A stretch of 64,000 bases of DNA from CAZVCG01 sp964626265 (GCA_964626265.1 CAZVCG010000001.1:45013-109012), one strand, 5' to 3'. Positions 24,532 through 34,517 are shown, counted from the first letter of the stretch. Made by a program: numbers and translations. The notes: generated by a model not told the origin, from the letters alone.

Positions 24532-25660
24532 AGCTGAGACACTGGAAGAACTACAGGAAAAAGCCATAAGCGAAGGCATTATAAAGTTTGTTGCTGGCGC
24601 GTACATAGTCAAGAATGGAAAATTCCTAATCTTGCATCGTGCGCCGGGGGAAGATTTCCTGCCTGGAATAGATGAAATCCCGAGCGGTGGAGTTGACCCA
24701 GGGGAGACTATTCTTCAGGGACTACACAGAGAAATCTCTGAAGAGACAGGCCTAGAAATTATTGATGTAAGTTCATATGTGAACAGCTTCGATTACGTAT
24801 CATCTTCCGGCAAGAGGACACGCCAATTCAATTTTCTCGTAAAGACAAACTCCACAGACGTTCGTCTTAATCCTTCTGAACATTCGGAATATGTCTGGGT
24901 TGATGTATTAGGAGATAACTTCGAAAGGCTGAATCTTTCCAGCGAAACGCGCAGGTGTTTGGTGGAAGCCCATAAGACCATCTCGGCATCTGATCCTTTG
25001 TGGATTGCCATAGACGGAATCGACGCAGTCGGAAAAACAACTCAGCTTGACGACGTAAAAAAAAAGTTGAGTGATGAATTCCGCGTTTCGTCTATTGAAG
25101 AATTTTCATCTTCTGCAATCGGTAAGATGATCCGTGAGATCGTAAGGAAAAAACAGTTCTTCAATTTGGCTGACGCGGGCGAAAGTGTTAAAACAGAAAC
25201 ATTACTTTTGATTGCTGATTATCTTTACAAAAGCGAGTTTGAGTTTTCAAAATTAAGCCTGACATCAAATTTAGTTCTTTCGGATCGTGGTGCATTATCT
25301 CTTATCGCCTACCAAGCTACTAGATTGGCCAAAACGGGATTTCAGGATGATCAAGCTTTGCTTTGGGTGCGTGAACTTACGGAAAAAGCCACCGAAAGAA
25401 GCAATAAGCCCGATTTAAACATCTGCCTTTTTCTTTCGATGAGTGAGGTTGTTGATAGGTGCAGGAAAAGAGGGGAAAGTTTGTCTTCTAAGGAGGTGGG
25501 ATTTCTTTCTTCAGTGCAAGACAAATTGCGCAATTTGGCATCTGATCCCAGTAACCGAGCCATTTCGATCAATGTCGATAAGCTAAGTCGTAGTGATGTA
25601 ACCAACAGGATCATAGATGCGATAGATTGCCAATATTTACCGATTTCAACATGCGGGTGA
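24524..25660 (+). CDS. NUDIX - thymidylate-kinase-like fusion protein
   Basis: 378 aa. Residues about 20-150 are a NUDIX domain with an intact box (GGVDPGETILQGLHREISEE then TG). Residues about 160-378 resemble thymidylate kinase: P loop IDGIDAVGKTTQ, SDRGALSLIAYQ (the DR...S..AYQ signature), and a C-terminal lid region with arginines. One chain thus pairs a pyrophosphate-splitting and a nucleoside-monophosphate kinase-like activity. This is unusual; opposing or sequential steps on a modified nucleotide are possible. Overlaps the aminotransferase gene. Confidence 0.85.
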   Translation: MIKAETLEELQEKAISEGIIKFVAGAYIVKNGKFLILHRAPGEDFLPGIDEIPSGGVDPGETILQGLHREISEETGLEIIDVSSYVNSFDYVSSSGKRTRQFNFLVKTNSTDVRLNPSEHSEYVWVDVLGDNFERLNLSSETRRCLVEAHKTISASDPLWIAIDGIDAVGKTTQLDDVKKKLSDEFRVSSIEEFSSSAIGKMIREIVRKKQFFNLADAGESVKTETLLLIADYLYKSEFEFSKLSLTSNLVLSDRGALSLIAYQATRLAKTGFQDDQALLWVRELTEKATERSNKPDLNICLFLSMSEVVDRCRKRGESLSSKEVGFLSSVQDKLRNLASDPSNRAISINVDKLSRSDVTNRIIDAIDCQYLPISTCG

Positions 25661-25766
25661 TACCGAGAATTAACCATATTCCAGCTTTGAAATGGCGTTG
25701 TTGTTCTCGCGTCGAAACAAAGTTAGGATATTGATGATTTTTCTCCCTTTTCATTAGAGGTGTTCC

Positions 25767-26840
25767 ATGACCAATCAGCCCTTCAAGGACATTACATTCC
25801 GTGCTTCACACTACGAAACAGCTGAAAACAGCCAAAGCATGGTTAGGCATGTACGCTCTGGCGATATTTTCGAAGATAAGATAGGGGTGTTTTTTGTTCC
25901 GCTGAAAGAGCCGCAATATCCTTTGATTGAGACACCAGCGCTTGATTTGCGTAGGGATGAAAGGGACAATGAATATGATTTTGATCGGGCGCGGCAGGTT
26001 AATGCTCACAATGCACAAACTCGCGAGCTTAGCTTGGGGGATGCTAGGCTAATCGATAGGGACACCCAAGATAAGATCGCCATTATACAGCGCTTTCAGG
26101 ATTTTGATGCTTATAGCACAGAAGACAATGAAGCTTTTATGAATCGGCTTTCAGCTTCAGGGATAGAGTTATCCCCTGTTCATAGAGTATCGTCGGCGTG
26201 GAATTTATATTTTGGTGATGATCCATACGGCGAAATACTGTTAGTGCAGACGAAGGGCGGCTGGCGCGAGGTGTTTGCGTACACGTCATTAGAGCTGCAT
26301 ACGGCGGGACAAACTGGAGATCAATTTTATACATGGGGCATGAGGCCTTCTCAGTTCGGCTATGTTGAAAAGCGTCCAACAGGAACCCGCGATGAAAAGG
26401 TCATGCAGGAAGGTTTTTCGAATGACGTGAAAAATTTGGTTTGCCACTACTATATTGAAAATTTATTCGTTGCTCCTTTGCTTGTTGGAAAAAAACCCGC
26501 TCCTTTGGTCATTCATGATGATTTGTGCATTGCTGAAGGTTTTCGTTTAGCTGCTTTGACATCCACTCAAGGCAGATACGGAGCTGTTTTCTCAAGCGAT
26601 AAAGTTCCTGCTACTGTTTTTGTGCCTTGGAAAATTCAATCCAAGGATGGCAAGAATAACGTTGAGATTCTTTTGTCTCAGGCAACGGCTGCTCGGCTCT
26701 ATGATGGCGGAAATCTTGTTCAGGTTCCAGATTCCATGGATTCATTTAAAATTGAACCTGTTGCTCGCAAGTTTTTTGAGACAGGCCGTCCCTATAATTT
26801 TGCAAACTGCTTGTTTGTGCTCGCTAGAGACCCAGCGTAA
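25767..26840 (+). CDS. Hypothetical 357-aa protein in the nucleotide cluster
   Basis: Not recognised. Soluble, no signal peptide. Notable segments: PFKDITFRASHYE at the start, RQVNAHNAQTRELSLGDARL, a Trp/Tyr-rich middle (GWREVFAYTSLELHT, QFYTWGMRPSQFGYVEKRP), KKPAPLVIHDDLCIAEGFRL. Preceded by AGAGGTG and a 106-base gap that might hold its own promoter. Its placement between two kinases suggests a catalytic or carrier role in the same pathway, but this is inference. Confidence 0.7.
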   Translation: MTNQPFKDITFRASHYETAENSQSMVRHVRSGDIFEDKIGVFFVPLKEPQYPLIETPALDLRRDERDNEYDFDRARQVNAHNAQTRELSLGDARLIDRDTQDKIAIIQRFQDFDAYSTEDNEAFMNRLSASGIELSPVHRVSSAWNLYFGDDPYGEILLVQTKGGWREVFAYTSLELHTAGQTGDQFYTWGMRPSQFGYVEKRPTGTRDEKVMQEGFSNDVKNLVCHYYIENLFVAPLLVGKKPAPLVIHDDLCIAEGFRLAALTSTQGRYGAVFSSDKVPATVFVPWKIQSKDGKNNVEILLSQATAARLYDGGNLVQVPDSMDSFKIEPVARKFFETGRPYNFANCLFVLARDPA

Positions 26841-26855
26841 TTTACCGCAGGATTC

Positions 26856-27605
26856 ATGAACGAGGACAAAAACAGCATGCCTATTAGGGCACCAGTAGTC
26901 ATTGCTATAGACGGACTTTCCGCGAGCGGAAAGGGCACGATAGCGCAGCGTTTGGCGCAATTCCTGGACTTTGCGCACCTTGACACGGGGTTGCTCTACC
27001 GTGCTGTAGGATTGGCAGTGTTGGATAAAGGGGGAGATCCAGAAAATCCGGCCTTGGCAGAACAGGCTGCGCGTAATTTAGATTTCACAACTGTTGCGAC
27101 CTTGGCAAATGATCCAAGATTACGGGCGGATACAGTGTCAGTAGCCGCGTCCAAGGCCGGCGCCATCCCTTCCGTACGAGCCGCTCTTCTCTCTTTTCAA
27201 AAGAACTTTGTTGCCAACCCGCCAAATGGCAAAAAAGGAGCGGTTTTAGATGGTCGAGATATAGGTACTGTTATTGCTCCACATGCCCAAGTGAAGATTT
27301 TTGTAACAGCTGACCCAATTGTGCGAGCTGCAAGGAGATTTAAAGAGCTTATAGAGCGTAAGGAGCAGATCACTGAGGAAGATGTTTATGCTGATATGAA
27401 AGCTCGCGACGAGAGAGACCAGATGAGGGCCATAGACCCGACAATGCCAGCTTCAGACGCCGCGATCTTGGACACAACGCGTTTAACTGCGGATGAAGCT
27501 TTTGCGGCTGCGTTGTCAATCGTACACGAAAAAGTCAACTTGCGAGCATTAGGCATAAAGACTACGCTGAAGAACCATAATGAAACGAAAGCCACTCTGG
27601 ATTAG
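26856..27605 (+). CDS. cmk: Cytidylate kinase
   Basis: Phosphorylates CMP/dCMP (and less well UMP) with ATP. Motifs: IDGLSASGKGTIAQ (P loop), HLDTGLLYRAVG, the CMP-binding DGRDIGT (about residue 129) and RRFKEL in the lid. The 249-aa size is in the family range. In most bacteria cmk sits near rpsA/aroA, so this copy within an island is likely a second, pathway-dedicated enzyme. The substrate may be a modified nucleotide. Confidence 0.92.
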   Translation: MNEDKNSMPIRAPVVIAIDGLSASGKGTIAQRLAQFLDFAHLDTGLLYRAVGLAVLDKGGDPENPALAEQAARNLDFTTVATLANDPRLRADTVSVAASKAGAIPSVRAALLSFQKNFVANPPNGKKGAVLDGRDIGTVIAPHAQVKIFVTADPIVRAARRFKELIERKEQITEEDVYADMKARDERDQMRAIDPTMPASDAAILDTTRLTADEAFAAALSIVHEKVNLRALGIKTTLKNHNETKATLD

Positions 27606-27631
27606 CTTTCAGTTATCGTGAGTTCTGCTTC

Positions 27632-28474
27632 ATGAATACAGATACTGAATCTCTTCGCTCATTCTTTAACGAGGCTGCTGATTTGGCGGGCAAGATTGCT
27701 TTGAAACATTTTCGGGGCGAACTCGTTGTTGATACCAAGAAAGATAAGTCACCTGTAACCGCAGCTGATCGTGAAATTGAGGAAGTGTTGCGAGAATTAA
27801 TTATTCGCAAGTACCCCGGTCATGGCATCATTGGTGAAGAATTTGGCAAAGTGAATTCTGACGCCGAGTGGCTTTGGATTATTGATCCAATTGATGGTAC
27901 GCGGGCTTTTATGACTGGAAAGCCTTTATTTGGCTCAGTGATTGGGCTGTGGCGAGCGGGGATTCCGATAGCGGGGTTAATAGACCAACCATTCACCAAA
28001 GAACGTTGGTTCGGGGTTGCCGGTCATTTCTCCTTCCATAACGGCACACCTATAAAAGTTGCGCATCCCAGATCTCTTGACCAAGTACGTCTGTTTACAG
28101 GGGAGCCGCATATGTTTTCGGATGCGCATTTTGAAATCTATCTGAAGCTTTGCCGCTCCGTGAAATCACCCCAATATGCTTGTGATTGTTATGCTTATGG
28201 CTTGCTGGCAATGGGTTGGGCCGATTTAGTCCTTGAAAGAAAGCTGAAGATTTACGACATAGCCGGGATCGTCCCTATCATTATGGGAGCTGGAGGTTTT
28301 ATCGGTGATTGGAATCTTAATCCAATTAGTTTAAATTTCGATGGCCATGTCGTTGCGGCGAGTTCAAAGGGACTGGCAGAAAGTGCATTAAAGCTTTTTG
28401 CTGAGCCACAGTCGGAACTAAACAGAACATCCCCAAAGACATTAAACGAAATTCAAAAGCCTTCAGTGCCATAA
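27632..28474 (+). CDS. Inositol-monophosphatase-family phosphatase (HisN-like)
   Basis: 280 aa. Metal-binding motifs of the superfamily are clear: IIGEEFG, IDPIDGTRAF, and the C-terminal YDIAGIVPIIMGAGG. The DPIDGTRAF form and overall length are closest to histidinol-phosphatase HisN-type enzymes, but Pur3-type and CysQ-type nucleotidases have the same fold. As the last gene of the plus-strand cluster it may remove a phosphate from the final nucleotide product. Substrate uncertain. Confidence 0.88.
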   Translation: MNTDTESLRSFFNEAADLAGKIALKHFRGELVVDTKKDKSPVTAADREIEEVLRELIIRKYPGHGIIGEEFGKVNSDAEWLWIIDPIDGTRAFMTGKPLFGSVIGLWRAGIPIAGLIDQPFTKERWFGVAGHFSFHNGTPIKVAHPRSLDQVRLFTGEPHMFSDAHFEIYLKLCRSVKSPQYACDCYAYGLLAMGWADLVLERKLKIYDIAGIVPIIMGAGGFIGDWNLNPISLNFDGHVVAASSKGLAESALKLFAEPQSELNRTSPKTLNEIQKPSVP

Positions 28475-28493
28475 AATTTATCAACAGCTCTTT

Positions 28494-31400
28494 CTATAAC
28501 TCTGACACAGGTTCTTTGTGCTCGAAGGGGAACTTTTCCTCTGACACAAACTTCTTAATTTGGCGGTCCTCGTCCTGCCGCTTCATAATGCGCCATGCAT
28601 AACAAGCAGCAGTATCTCCAATAAATGATCTAAGCTCAGGAAAAATAGAAGGTGAGGCTAATAGGAGACAGCCATCGCCCCTTAGGGAAGTATTAAAATC
28701 CTCATGGCGGATTCCTCCATCTTTCCAAAACAAGGAGCGAATTACCGGTTCCCCCTCTTTGTTGTGTAGAGCAAGAGAATCGTTTTGTCCCCTTCTAAGG
28801 CCGAGTTCTTTCTGCAAATTCGGGCACAACGTTAATGTGTGTGAAAATATATGTTCTCCCACATCAGCATTCACAATTCCAATTGGTGAAACTTTATCAT
28901 AGAGGGGGACAAGACTGATAAGAAATGCAGCTCGGGGTAATTGTGAAAGTGCTTCGTCAAGATTTGAAGCTTTTATGTGAGCGAGTGACGGGACAACAAG
29001 GCGCTCGACAATAGTTTCATCTCTGTAAGCCAGACGTTCAAATCTATCCGATGCCGCAATTACAACCCATTCGTCGACGTGAGGGAAATGGGTATCAGGC
29101 TCAATTCTTTCAAACCAATCTTTTAAAAGCCCACCTGTCGAGTCTATTGGCAGCAAGGGTCGCAAACATCCAGCAGGTCTGGCTTCCACTGAAGGAATTT
29201 GACAGTTTAATTGAGGTAGCCCGAGATTATGTAAAAAGAAAGTTATAAAATTTTGATCAATTTTATCCGCGCGGAAAAGTTCTCCTGCCACTTCACATAT
29301 TGCCAACCGTGCTGCGGACATGGGTAATCGTTCGAAAGGTATCAAAAGACCAAGCTTCTTAAGCTTGCCCGTCTGATCATTGCATGCTTCCGGACCAAAG
29401 GCTGTTCTTCCCCCGTATCGCGTCATAATTTGTGCGGTACGTTTTCTTAAAACTGCTAAGCTAAATTTTGATCCTCGTGCAAGTGTTTGAAGCGGCTTTT
29501 CAAGTATCCATGTCCAGTCATATGGATTTTCTGTCCAGAGACCAGTTGACGAAGCCGAAAATCCGGTAGGTTGATCGAATCGGCTGGCTTGTTTGTCATA
29601 AGGAAATTCTAAAGAATAAAAACTGGGAAGAGACCTATGCTCTGGCTTAAAATCACACCCCCATGCGTCTGCTAGTGCAGAGCAATAATAAAGTACTACG
29701 ACGTTATTTGATCCGATCCACATGGGAAGTTGGGCTAAAAATATAGATGAAATTTCCTCCCGTTCGCGAAGCTCCCAAATGATCCTAACTGCCTCAAAAG
29801 CAAAAGATCCCCCGTGCGCCCAAAGCTTTTCTATTAAAAACTTGAGAATTGGTGTGCCACAAGGAAGATCGGCTATTTCAATGGCCGTTAGTTTTGCTTG
29901 CTGGGTTGTTTCACCAGCTCTTAATTCATAGGCACGAAAAATGAGGTCGGCTAAAACCTCTTCGTTGCTGATTGGCAAGTCACCTTGAAGGTCTTTTTTG
30001 TCCCCTAAATCAAATTCGCGGAAATTTTTTAAATGAGAGCTCAAAGTGGCCCACAAATCATCCGCTGAAGCCTTAGGCGAAAATAGTTGGAAAAGTTCCC
30101 ATAAATCTGGAAGGATTAGGCTTGTATTTTCTCGTCCATTGGAAAGATCGGAAGCAAAAGTCTTAAAAGCAACCGCCTTTTCAGGTTCTCCATAAACCGC
30201 AACACTTGCCTTGTGGTATCTGAACTTTTCACCGCCCGCCCATTTTCCCCAATTTCCTCTCTTTTGTGCAATTGTTTTAAGATAACCCAAAAGCTCTTGC
30301 GCATCACTTAAACAATTTTCTTTGGTTGCAACGTTTAATGCCGCAAATACTGAGCGACTTTCAGTTAGCAAATTGGTATGCGTTTGTATGAAGCTTTGGA
30401 CATCTTTCCATGAGCAGTTCGGTGCGATCTTTTCAAAAGCCCGAACCATCTCCCATTCATCTTCTTTGGTTTTGTCCTTTTGGACAGCTGTTTCCAGTTC
30501 AGCTAGCGTTTGTATGCCTGCAAAAGTAGTTTTATCATCAGTGTCGCTTCGGCCAAAAATTTCTTCTTTCTTCCACCGCTCTAAAATTTTCTTATCAACA
30601 CTCTTTGCTCTCAACAAAGACGCTGTGTGAAGTTTATCTAAAAGCGAATATTTAAAATTCGACGGCCCCTCAGTTTCGATAAATTTTGATGAGGAGGATA
30701 TTAAATCATCAAGATGACTGACTGGAGCCAACGAAATCATGGAATCATGAATATCATCACTCATATCTTCCAGAAATGGCAGTGCCAACCTGTTGAAAAT
30801 TCGCGCCGCACAAACAGCAAGCTCGTCTTCTCGGTAAACTATGCTGTTTAGGATCCCAGCAACTAACTCTACCCAAGATATTAATCCTGCATCAACCAAA
30901 CAGTCTGTAACTGCTTGTATTGAAGAGGGGTCGCTTTTGGCTATCGCTTTTAATAAGCAAGGAGCTACGCGTCGTGCGGATCCCCTACCTTCTGTGTTTG
31001 TGAGGCCTGTTAAAAATTGGAGAAAGAACTGCACATATTTTCGTACCTTAAGCCGGTCTGTTGCGTTTTCCTCGCAGGCACGTTCGAAAAGTTCCTGCCA
31101 AAGAACATATTGGGCATCCTTTCTTGGCGGTAAGGAGCACCCTAAGCTATGGTCGTGCAACTTTAATATGTATTGTTGAGCAATATCTTTATTACCTGTT
31201 TTTAGAAGCGCACTGATGGTTTCCGCAAGTCCGCGAAGGGTTTCTTCTGGGGTGTCTTCGATAGGGGTTCTCTCATAAACTCTTAGTCGAGTTGCAGCTT
31301 TGGCGGCATTACCATCTATCTTGAAAACCTCTTGAGCGTAGCTTCTCCTGAACGCGGGCAATGCGAGATGATTTGGGGAATTGTTTAATCTGGTATCAAT

Positions 31401-34400
31401 TTCTTCAATCAAGAGACTAACGGCTTTTTCTCCATGAATTTGTGCTGTGTTGATGACAAGAGAGACAATTAACGAAAAGGCGCTGCTTATCCGCGCTCGT
31501 CCCATATCATGAATGTTTGCATCTCTTCCATTTTGAACGAGGGTTAAAATCGGTTTTAATTCCTGAACAACCTGCTCTTCAGAATATGTTGTTTTATTAT
31601 CTCGCAGTTTGCCCCTAAATCTTCCTATCGCTTCCAGTTGCTTTTGGAAAGCGCTTAGCAAAGATTTGTCAGGATATCTTCTTTTTACGGGGGAGATTTC
31701 TAAGCGTTCTTCAAGAGTAGCATGTGAGACGACTTGCTTGATTTGGTTTTCGAATTTGTAGCCACCATAAGATTTATCATCGCACAAATCAGGAGGGGAG
31801 ATATCATGAAAGAAATCTGCAGCTAACTCATATTGCCCGATGCTGGTTAATATAGATGCGGCGGTACGTATTGAACTTGGGCTAAGCGCAGATTTATGTT
31901 GGAGACACTTTCTTAAAATATCGCAGCACCTATCTCTTTCATTGGCGCTGAATGCGCAGTCCGCGGCAAAAAAGCCGAGATGAAGTCTATTCGCAAGGCC
32001 AATTTTTAGGTCGTCTGCTATTTTATCAAGATCGGATAGGGGCTCGCCTTCGATCAAAGCACAAGCAGCTGTTAATTTAATGTTCTCTCGAAGACGCTCT
32101 AACCTTTCTATTTCAAGGAGTTGTTTATCTCTAACGTAAAAGCGATCCAAGGCGGTTAGCAAATACTTCGGATCTCTAAAATGAAGCACCTGTCTGGCCC
32201 ATGCGAGTAACTCGTTATCATAATGTAAATCGATCGGCTCAATTCCGAGTATATTTGATATTGGTTCAAAGCGTTCGTATAGTTTTTGTGCGGCATCGAA
32301 TTGTCCTCGTTCAAGTAAGATTTCGATAACGTCGAAGGGCTTTGTATCTCTGCTGAAATGTCGACCCTTCATCAATAACAAGGAGACCGCCGCATCAAAG
32401 TTTTCGGCAGCTAAATACATATCGACCAGTTCATTTTGGCAAATTGCTTCACAGCGCGCGCCAATCTCTTGCTGAGCTAAAAGTAGTTGGAAAAGCTTCA
32501 CCGCGTCAGGTTTTTCAGCCACAGCTAGGAAGGATAGTTTGATGTCGCTCAGGATATCCGAAACATCTCGCCCAGCTTTAAGCTCATCACGAAAGCGATC
32601 GGGAACCGCTAATGAAAGCACGTGGTCATATTTTTCTGCACGTGCATAGTATCTCAAATCCATCCATCGTTGTGGGTCATCGCCTTGAGCTTCCTTGGTA
32701 AACTCAGCAAGTTTAAGATAATGTTGTATTATTAAAGTTTCATCTTTATGTCCAAAACGACAGCATAGGCGGTCTAATAGATATAATCTCAAGCTGTTAT
32801 GAAAAACTGACCAATACCCTTTTTTATTCCTCACTAATAAATGGGAAGCAGCTTTATCGGCTATATCAGTTGATGAACTACCAACAATTTTGTCCAAAAT
32901 TGCGGGATCCAATGGCGTTTCGGTTAGAGCGACGTAGAACAATGCGCATTGTGCATCTCGATAATCTTTTATTTCTTCCCAGGCACGATCATAAAAAGCA
33001 TTGATCTCCCCTTGATAGACGGGGCCTTCTATTAGCCATTCACGACGTTCATTTTCTGAATGGAGAGACTTAAGGCCCTCGATAATATATCTTAAAGAAA
33101 GCGGGTGTCCCGCCGTTCTTTCCCAAATAAGGTTGTAGTCGACATCTAAAGGAAGATGTGCTGCTTTAGCGAGATTCACTACAGCCTGCCTGGACAGAGA
33201 GGAGATTTCTATTTTTCGGCCTGCTGCACCGGCTTGTCTTTGAACACTCGGAGGAATATTTGCCAAGTCCAGTCTTTGGGTGCCAAGAACAAACAAAACG
33301 CCTTCTGGGATAGCATTGCTTTGAGGAAATTCTTCTAAAAATGACCTCGCAGGTCTTTCTTCTCTTGGTACATGGTCTAGACCATCGACAATAATGAGCG
33401 TGCGTCGTCCATCGGCCAGAAACCGTTCACCTGCTTCAGCTAAGCACTGACTGAATTGTTCTCTAAGCTCCTCTCTATTTATTCCAGTTGTGAAATTGGA
33501 GCCAAAACCATATTTTTTGAATTGAACAACCAGATCGTACAAAAAATCGAGGTCTTCTGCGCGTCCAAGACCGTGGGACTCGTTTGGTAAATAGGCGATA
33601 TACCGAAGCAGAAAAGATTTCTGCGGAGCCAGAAGACTAGCTTGCAATAGCGTTGATTTGCCACTTCCTGGCGGCCCAATTAAGCAGACATATCCTCGAG
33701 AATTCGAATTTATAGCATCGCGAAGCTTCTCTTCCGTGATTTCGTTAGACTGAACAAGCGCGTCGATAGGGAAGTTATGCACATGACGTTGACTAAATGA
33801 ATCCTGCCATTGTAAGCGCTTTAAAAGTTCGTCTTTTGTCCAACGATCCTTATCAATCTTGTCAGCGACCAGTTGAGGAAGAATGGCCGCTATTGCTGCA
33901 ACCCGTGAATGCAAATAGCACGAAAATTCGGGAATAGAGCTAATATCAGGCTGACCAGGCCGGAAATAAACAGAACGCCAGAACTCTGTGAATTCACTTT
34001 CGGTTAACTCACTAGAGAGAAATATGGCGTCGATAAACGGCTTATATTCTGATTGCCTCCAATCCGACAACGACCATATTTCACGAAATTTATCATGTGA
34101 CCTTAAATAAGCAGAAGACGATATTTTCTGATTCGACCGGTTTACATCATCCCCGTTGCTCGGAAAATCACTGCAATTGTATACAAGTTCTACCCGCGTT
34201 TCTGTATTTTCGTTTTTAAGGAGCTTCCAAGAGCTAATCTGTTTTTTGAGAAGATTTTGTTCCCCAAGCAATAAAGTTCTCAGAGAAAATGAGCTTGGAT
34301 TGCTGCTTGTTTTAAGTTGATACCCAACAACGCGATCATTAAGTCCAAGGACGAAATCATCAAAAGCCCCTGCTGAACGATCTGCAAGCCCAACCCACAA

Positions 34401-34517
34401 TAAATTTCCAGAAGCCAGTGCACTGTGAATTTGGAGGGCAGCCATTCTATATTGGGGAACATATCCCCTCATAGCCCGCCTCTCACCGTCTCCAGACATT
34501 ATTTTTGGATTTTTCAT
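28494..34517 (-). CDS. Avs-like STAND ATPase with DUF4297/PD-(D/E)XK-like N terminus
   Basis: 2007 aa. N terminus (about 20-200) has AFDDFVLGL then VVGYQLKTS: Asp53/54, Gln67 and Lys69 fit a Cap4/DUF4297-type nuclease core. Next is a STAND NTPase (Walker A GPPGSGKST at 281-289, Walker B LIIVDGLDH at 374-382, then GTQRLDL and the winged-helix-like part), and about 1400 C-terminal residues rich in helical repeats, the likely sensor of phage proteins. Avs proteins of this layout cut DNA after tetramerising on a phage protein. Convergent with the nucleotide cluster, 20 bases apart; low G+C like its neighbours. I rate the defence role as likely, not shown. Confidence 0.8.
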   Translation of the reverse strand: MKNPKIMSGDGERRAMRGYVPQYRMAALQIHSALASGNLLWVGLADRSAGAFDDFVLGLNDRVVGYQLKTSSNPSSFSLRTLLLGEQNLLKKQISSWKLLKNENTETRVELVYNCSDFPSNGDDVNRSNQKISSSAYLRSHDKFREIWSLSDWRQSEYKPFIDAIFLSSELTESEFTEFWRSVYFRPGQPDISSIPEFSCYLHSRVAAIAAILPQLVADKIDKDRWTKDELLKRLQWQDSFSQRHVHNFPIDALVQSNEITEEKLRDAINSNSRGYVCLIGPPGSGKSTLLQASLLAPQKSFLLRYIAYLPNESHGLGRAEDLDFLYDLVVQFKKYGFGSNFTTGINREELREQFSQCLAEAGERFLADGRRTLIIVDGLDHVPREERPARSFLEEFPQSNAIPEGVLFVLGTQRLDLANIPPSVQRQAGAAGRKIEISSLSRQAVVNLAKAAHLPLDVDYNLIWERTAGHPLSLRYIIEGLKSLHSENERREWLIEGPVYQGEINAFYDRAWEEIKDYRDAQCALFYVALTETPLDPAILDKIVGSSSTDIADKAASHLLVRNKKGYWSVFHNSLRLYLLDRLCCRFGHKDETLIIQHYLKLAEFTKEAQGDDPQRWMDLRYYARAEKYDHVLSLAVPDRFRDELKAGRDVSDILSDIKLSFLAVAEKPDAVKLFQLLLAQQEIGARCEAICQNELVDMYLAAENFDAAVSLLLMKGRHFSRDTKPFDVIEILLERGQFDAAQKLYERFEPISNILGIEPIDLHYDNELLAWARQVLHFRDPKYLLTALDRFYVRDKQLLEIERLERLRENIKLTAACALIEGEPLSDLDKIADDLKIGLANRLHLGFFAADCAFSANERDRCCDILRKCLQHKSALSPSSIRTAASILTSIGQYELAADFFHDISPPDLCDDKSYGGYKFENQIKQVVSHATLEERLEISPVKRRYPDKSLLSAFQKQLEAIGRFRGKLRDNKTTYSEEQVVQELKPILTLVQNGRDANIHDMGRARISSAFSLIVSLVINTAQIHGEKAVSLLIEEIDTRLNNSPNHLALPAFRRSYAQEVFKIDGNAAKAATRLRVYERTPIEDTPEETLRGLAETISALLKTGNKDIAQQYILKLHDHSLGCSLPPRKDAQYVLWQELFERACEENATDRLKVRKYVQFFLQFLTGLTNTEGRGSARRVAPCLLKAIAKSDPSSIQAVTDCLVDAGLISWVELVAGILNSIVYREDELAVCAARIFNRLALPFLEDMSDDIHDSMISLAPVSHLDDLISSSSKFIETEGPSNFKYSLLDKLHTASLLRAKSVDKKILERWKKEEIFGRSDTDDKTTFAGIQTLAELETAVQKDKTKEDEWEMVRAFEKIAPNCSWKDVQSFIQTHTNLLTESRSVFAALNVATKENCLSDAQELLGYLKTIAQKRGNWGKWAGGEKFRYHKASVAVYGEPEKAVAFKTFASDLSNGRENTSLILPDLWELFQLFSPKASADDLWATLSSHLKNFREFDLGDKKDLQGDLPISNEEVLADLIFRAYELRAGETTQQAKLTAIEIADLPCGTPILKFLIEKLWAHGGSFAFEAVRIIWELREREEISSIFLAQLPMWIGSNNVVVLYYCSALADAWGCDFKPEHRSLPSFYSLEFPYDKQASRFDQPTGFSASSTGLWTENPYDWTWILEKPLQTLARGSKFSLAVLRKRTAQIMTRYGGRTAFGPEACNDQTGKLKKLGLLIPFERLPMSAARLAICEVAGELFRADKIDQNFITFFLHNLGLPQLNCQIPSVEARPAGCLRPLLPIDSTGGLLKDWFERIEPDTHFPHVDEWVVIAASDRFERLAYRDETIVERLVVPSLAHIKASNLDEALSQLPRAAFLISLVPLYDKVSPIGIVNADVGEHIFSHTLTLCPNLQKELGLRRGQNDSLALHNKEGEPVIRSLFWKDGGIRHEDFNTSLRGDGCLLLASPSIFPELRSFIGDTAACYAWRIMKRQDEDRQIKKFVSEEKFPFEHKEPVSEL

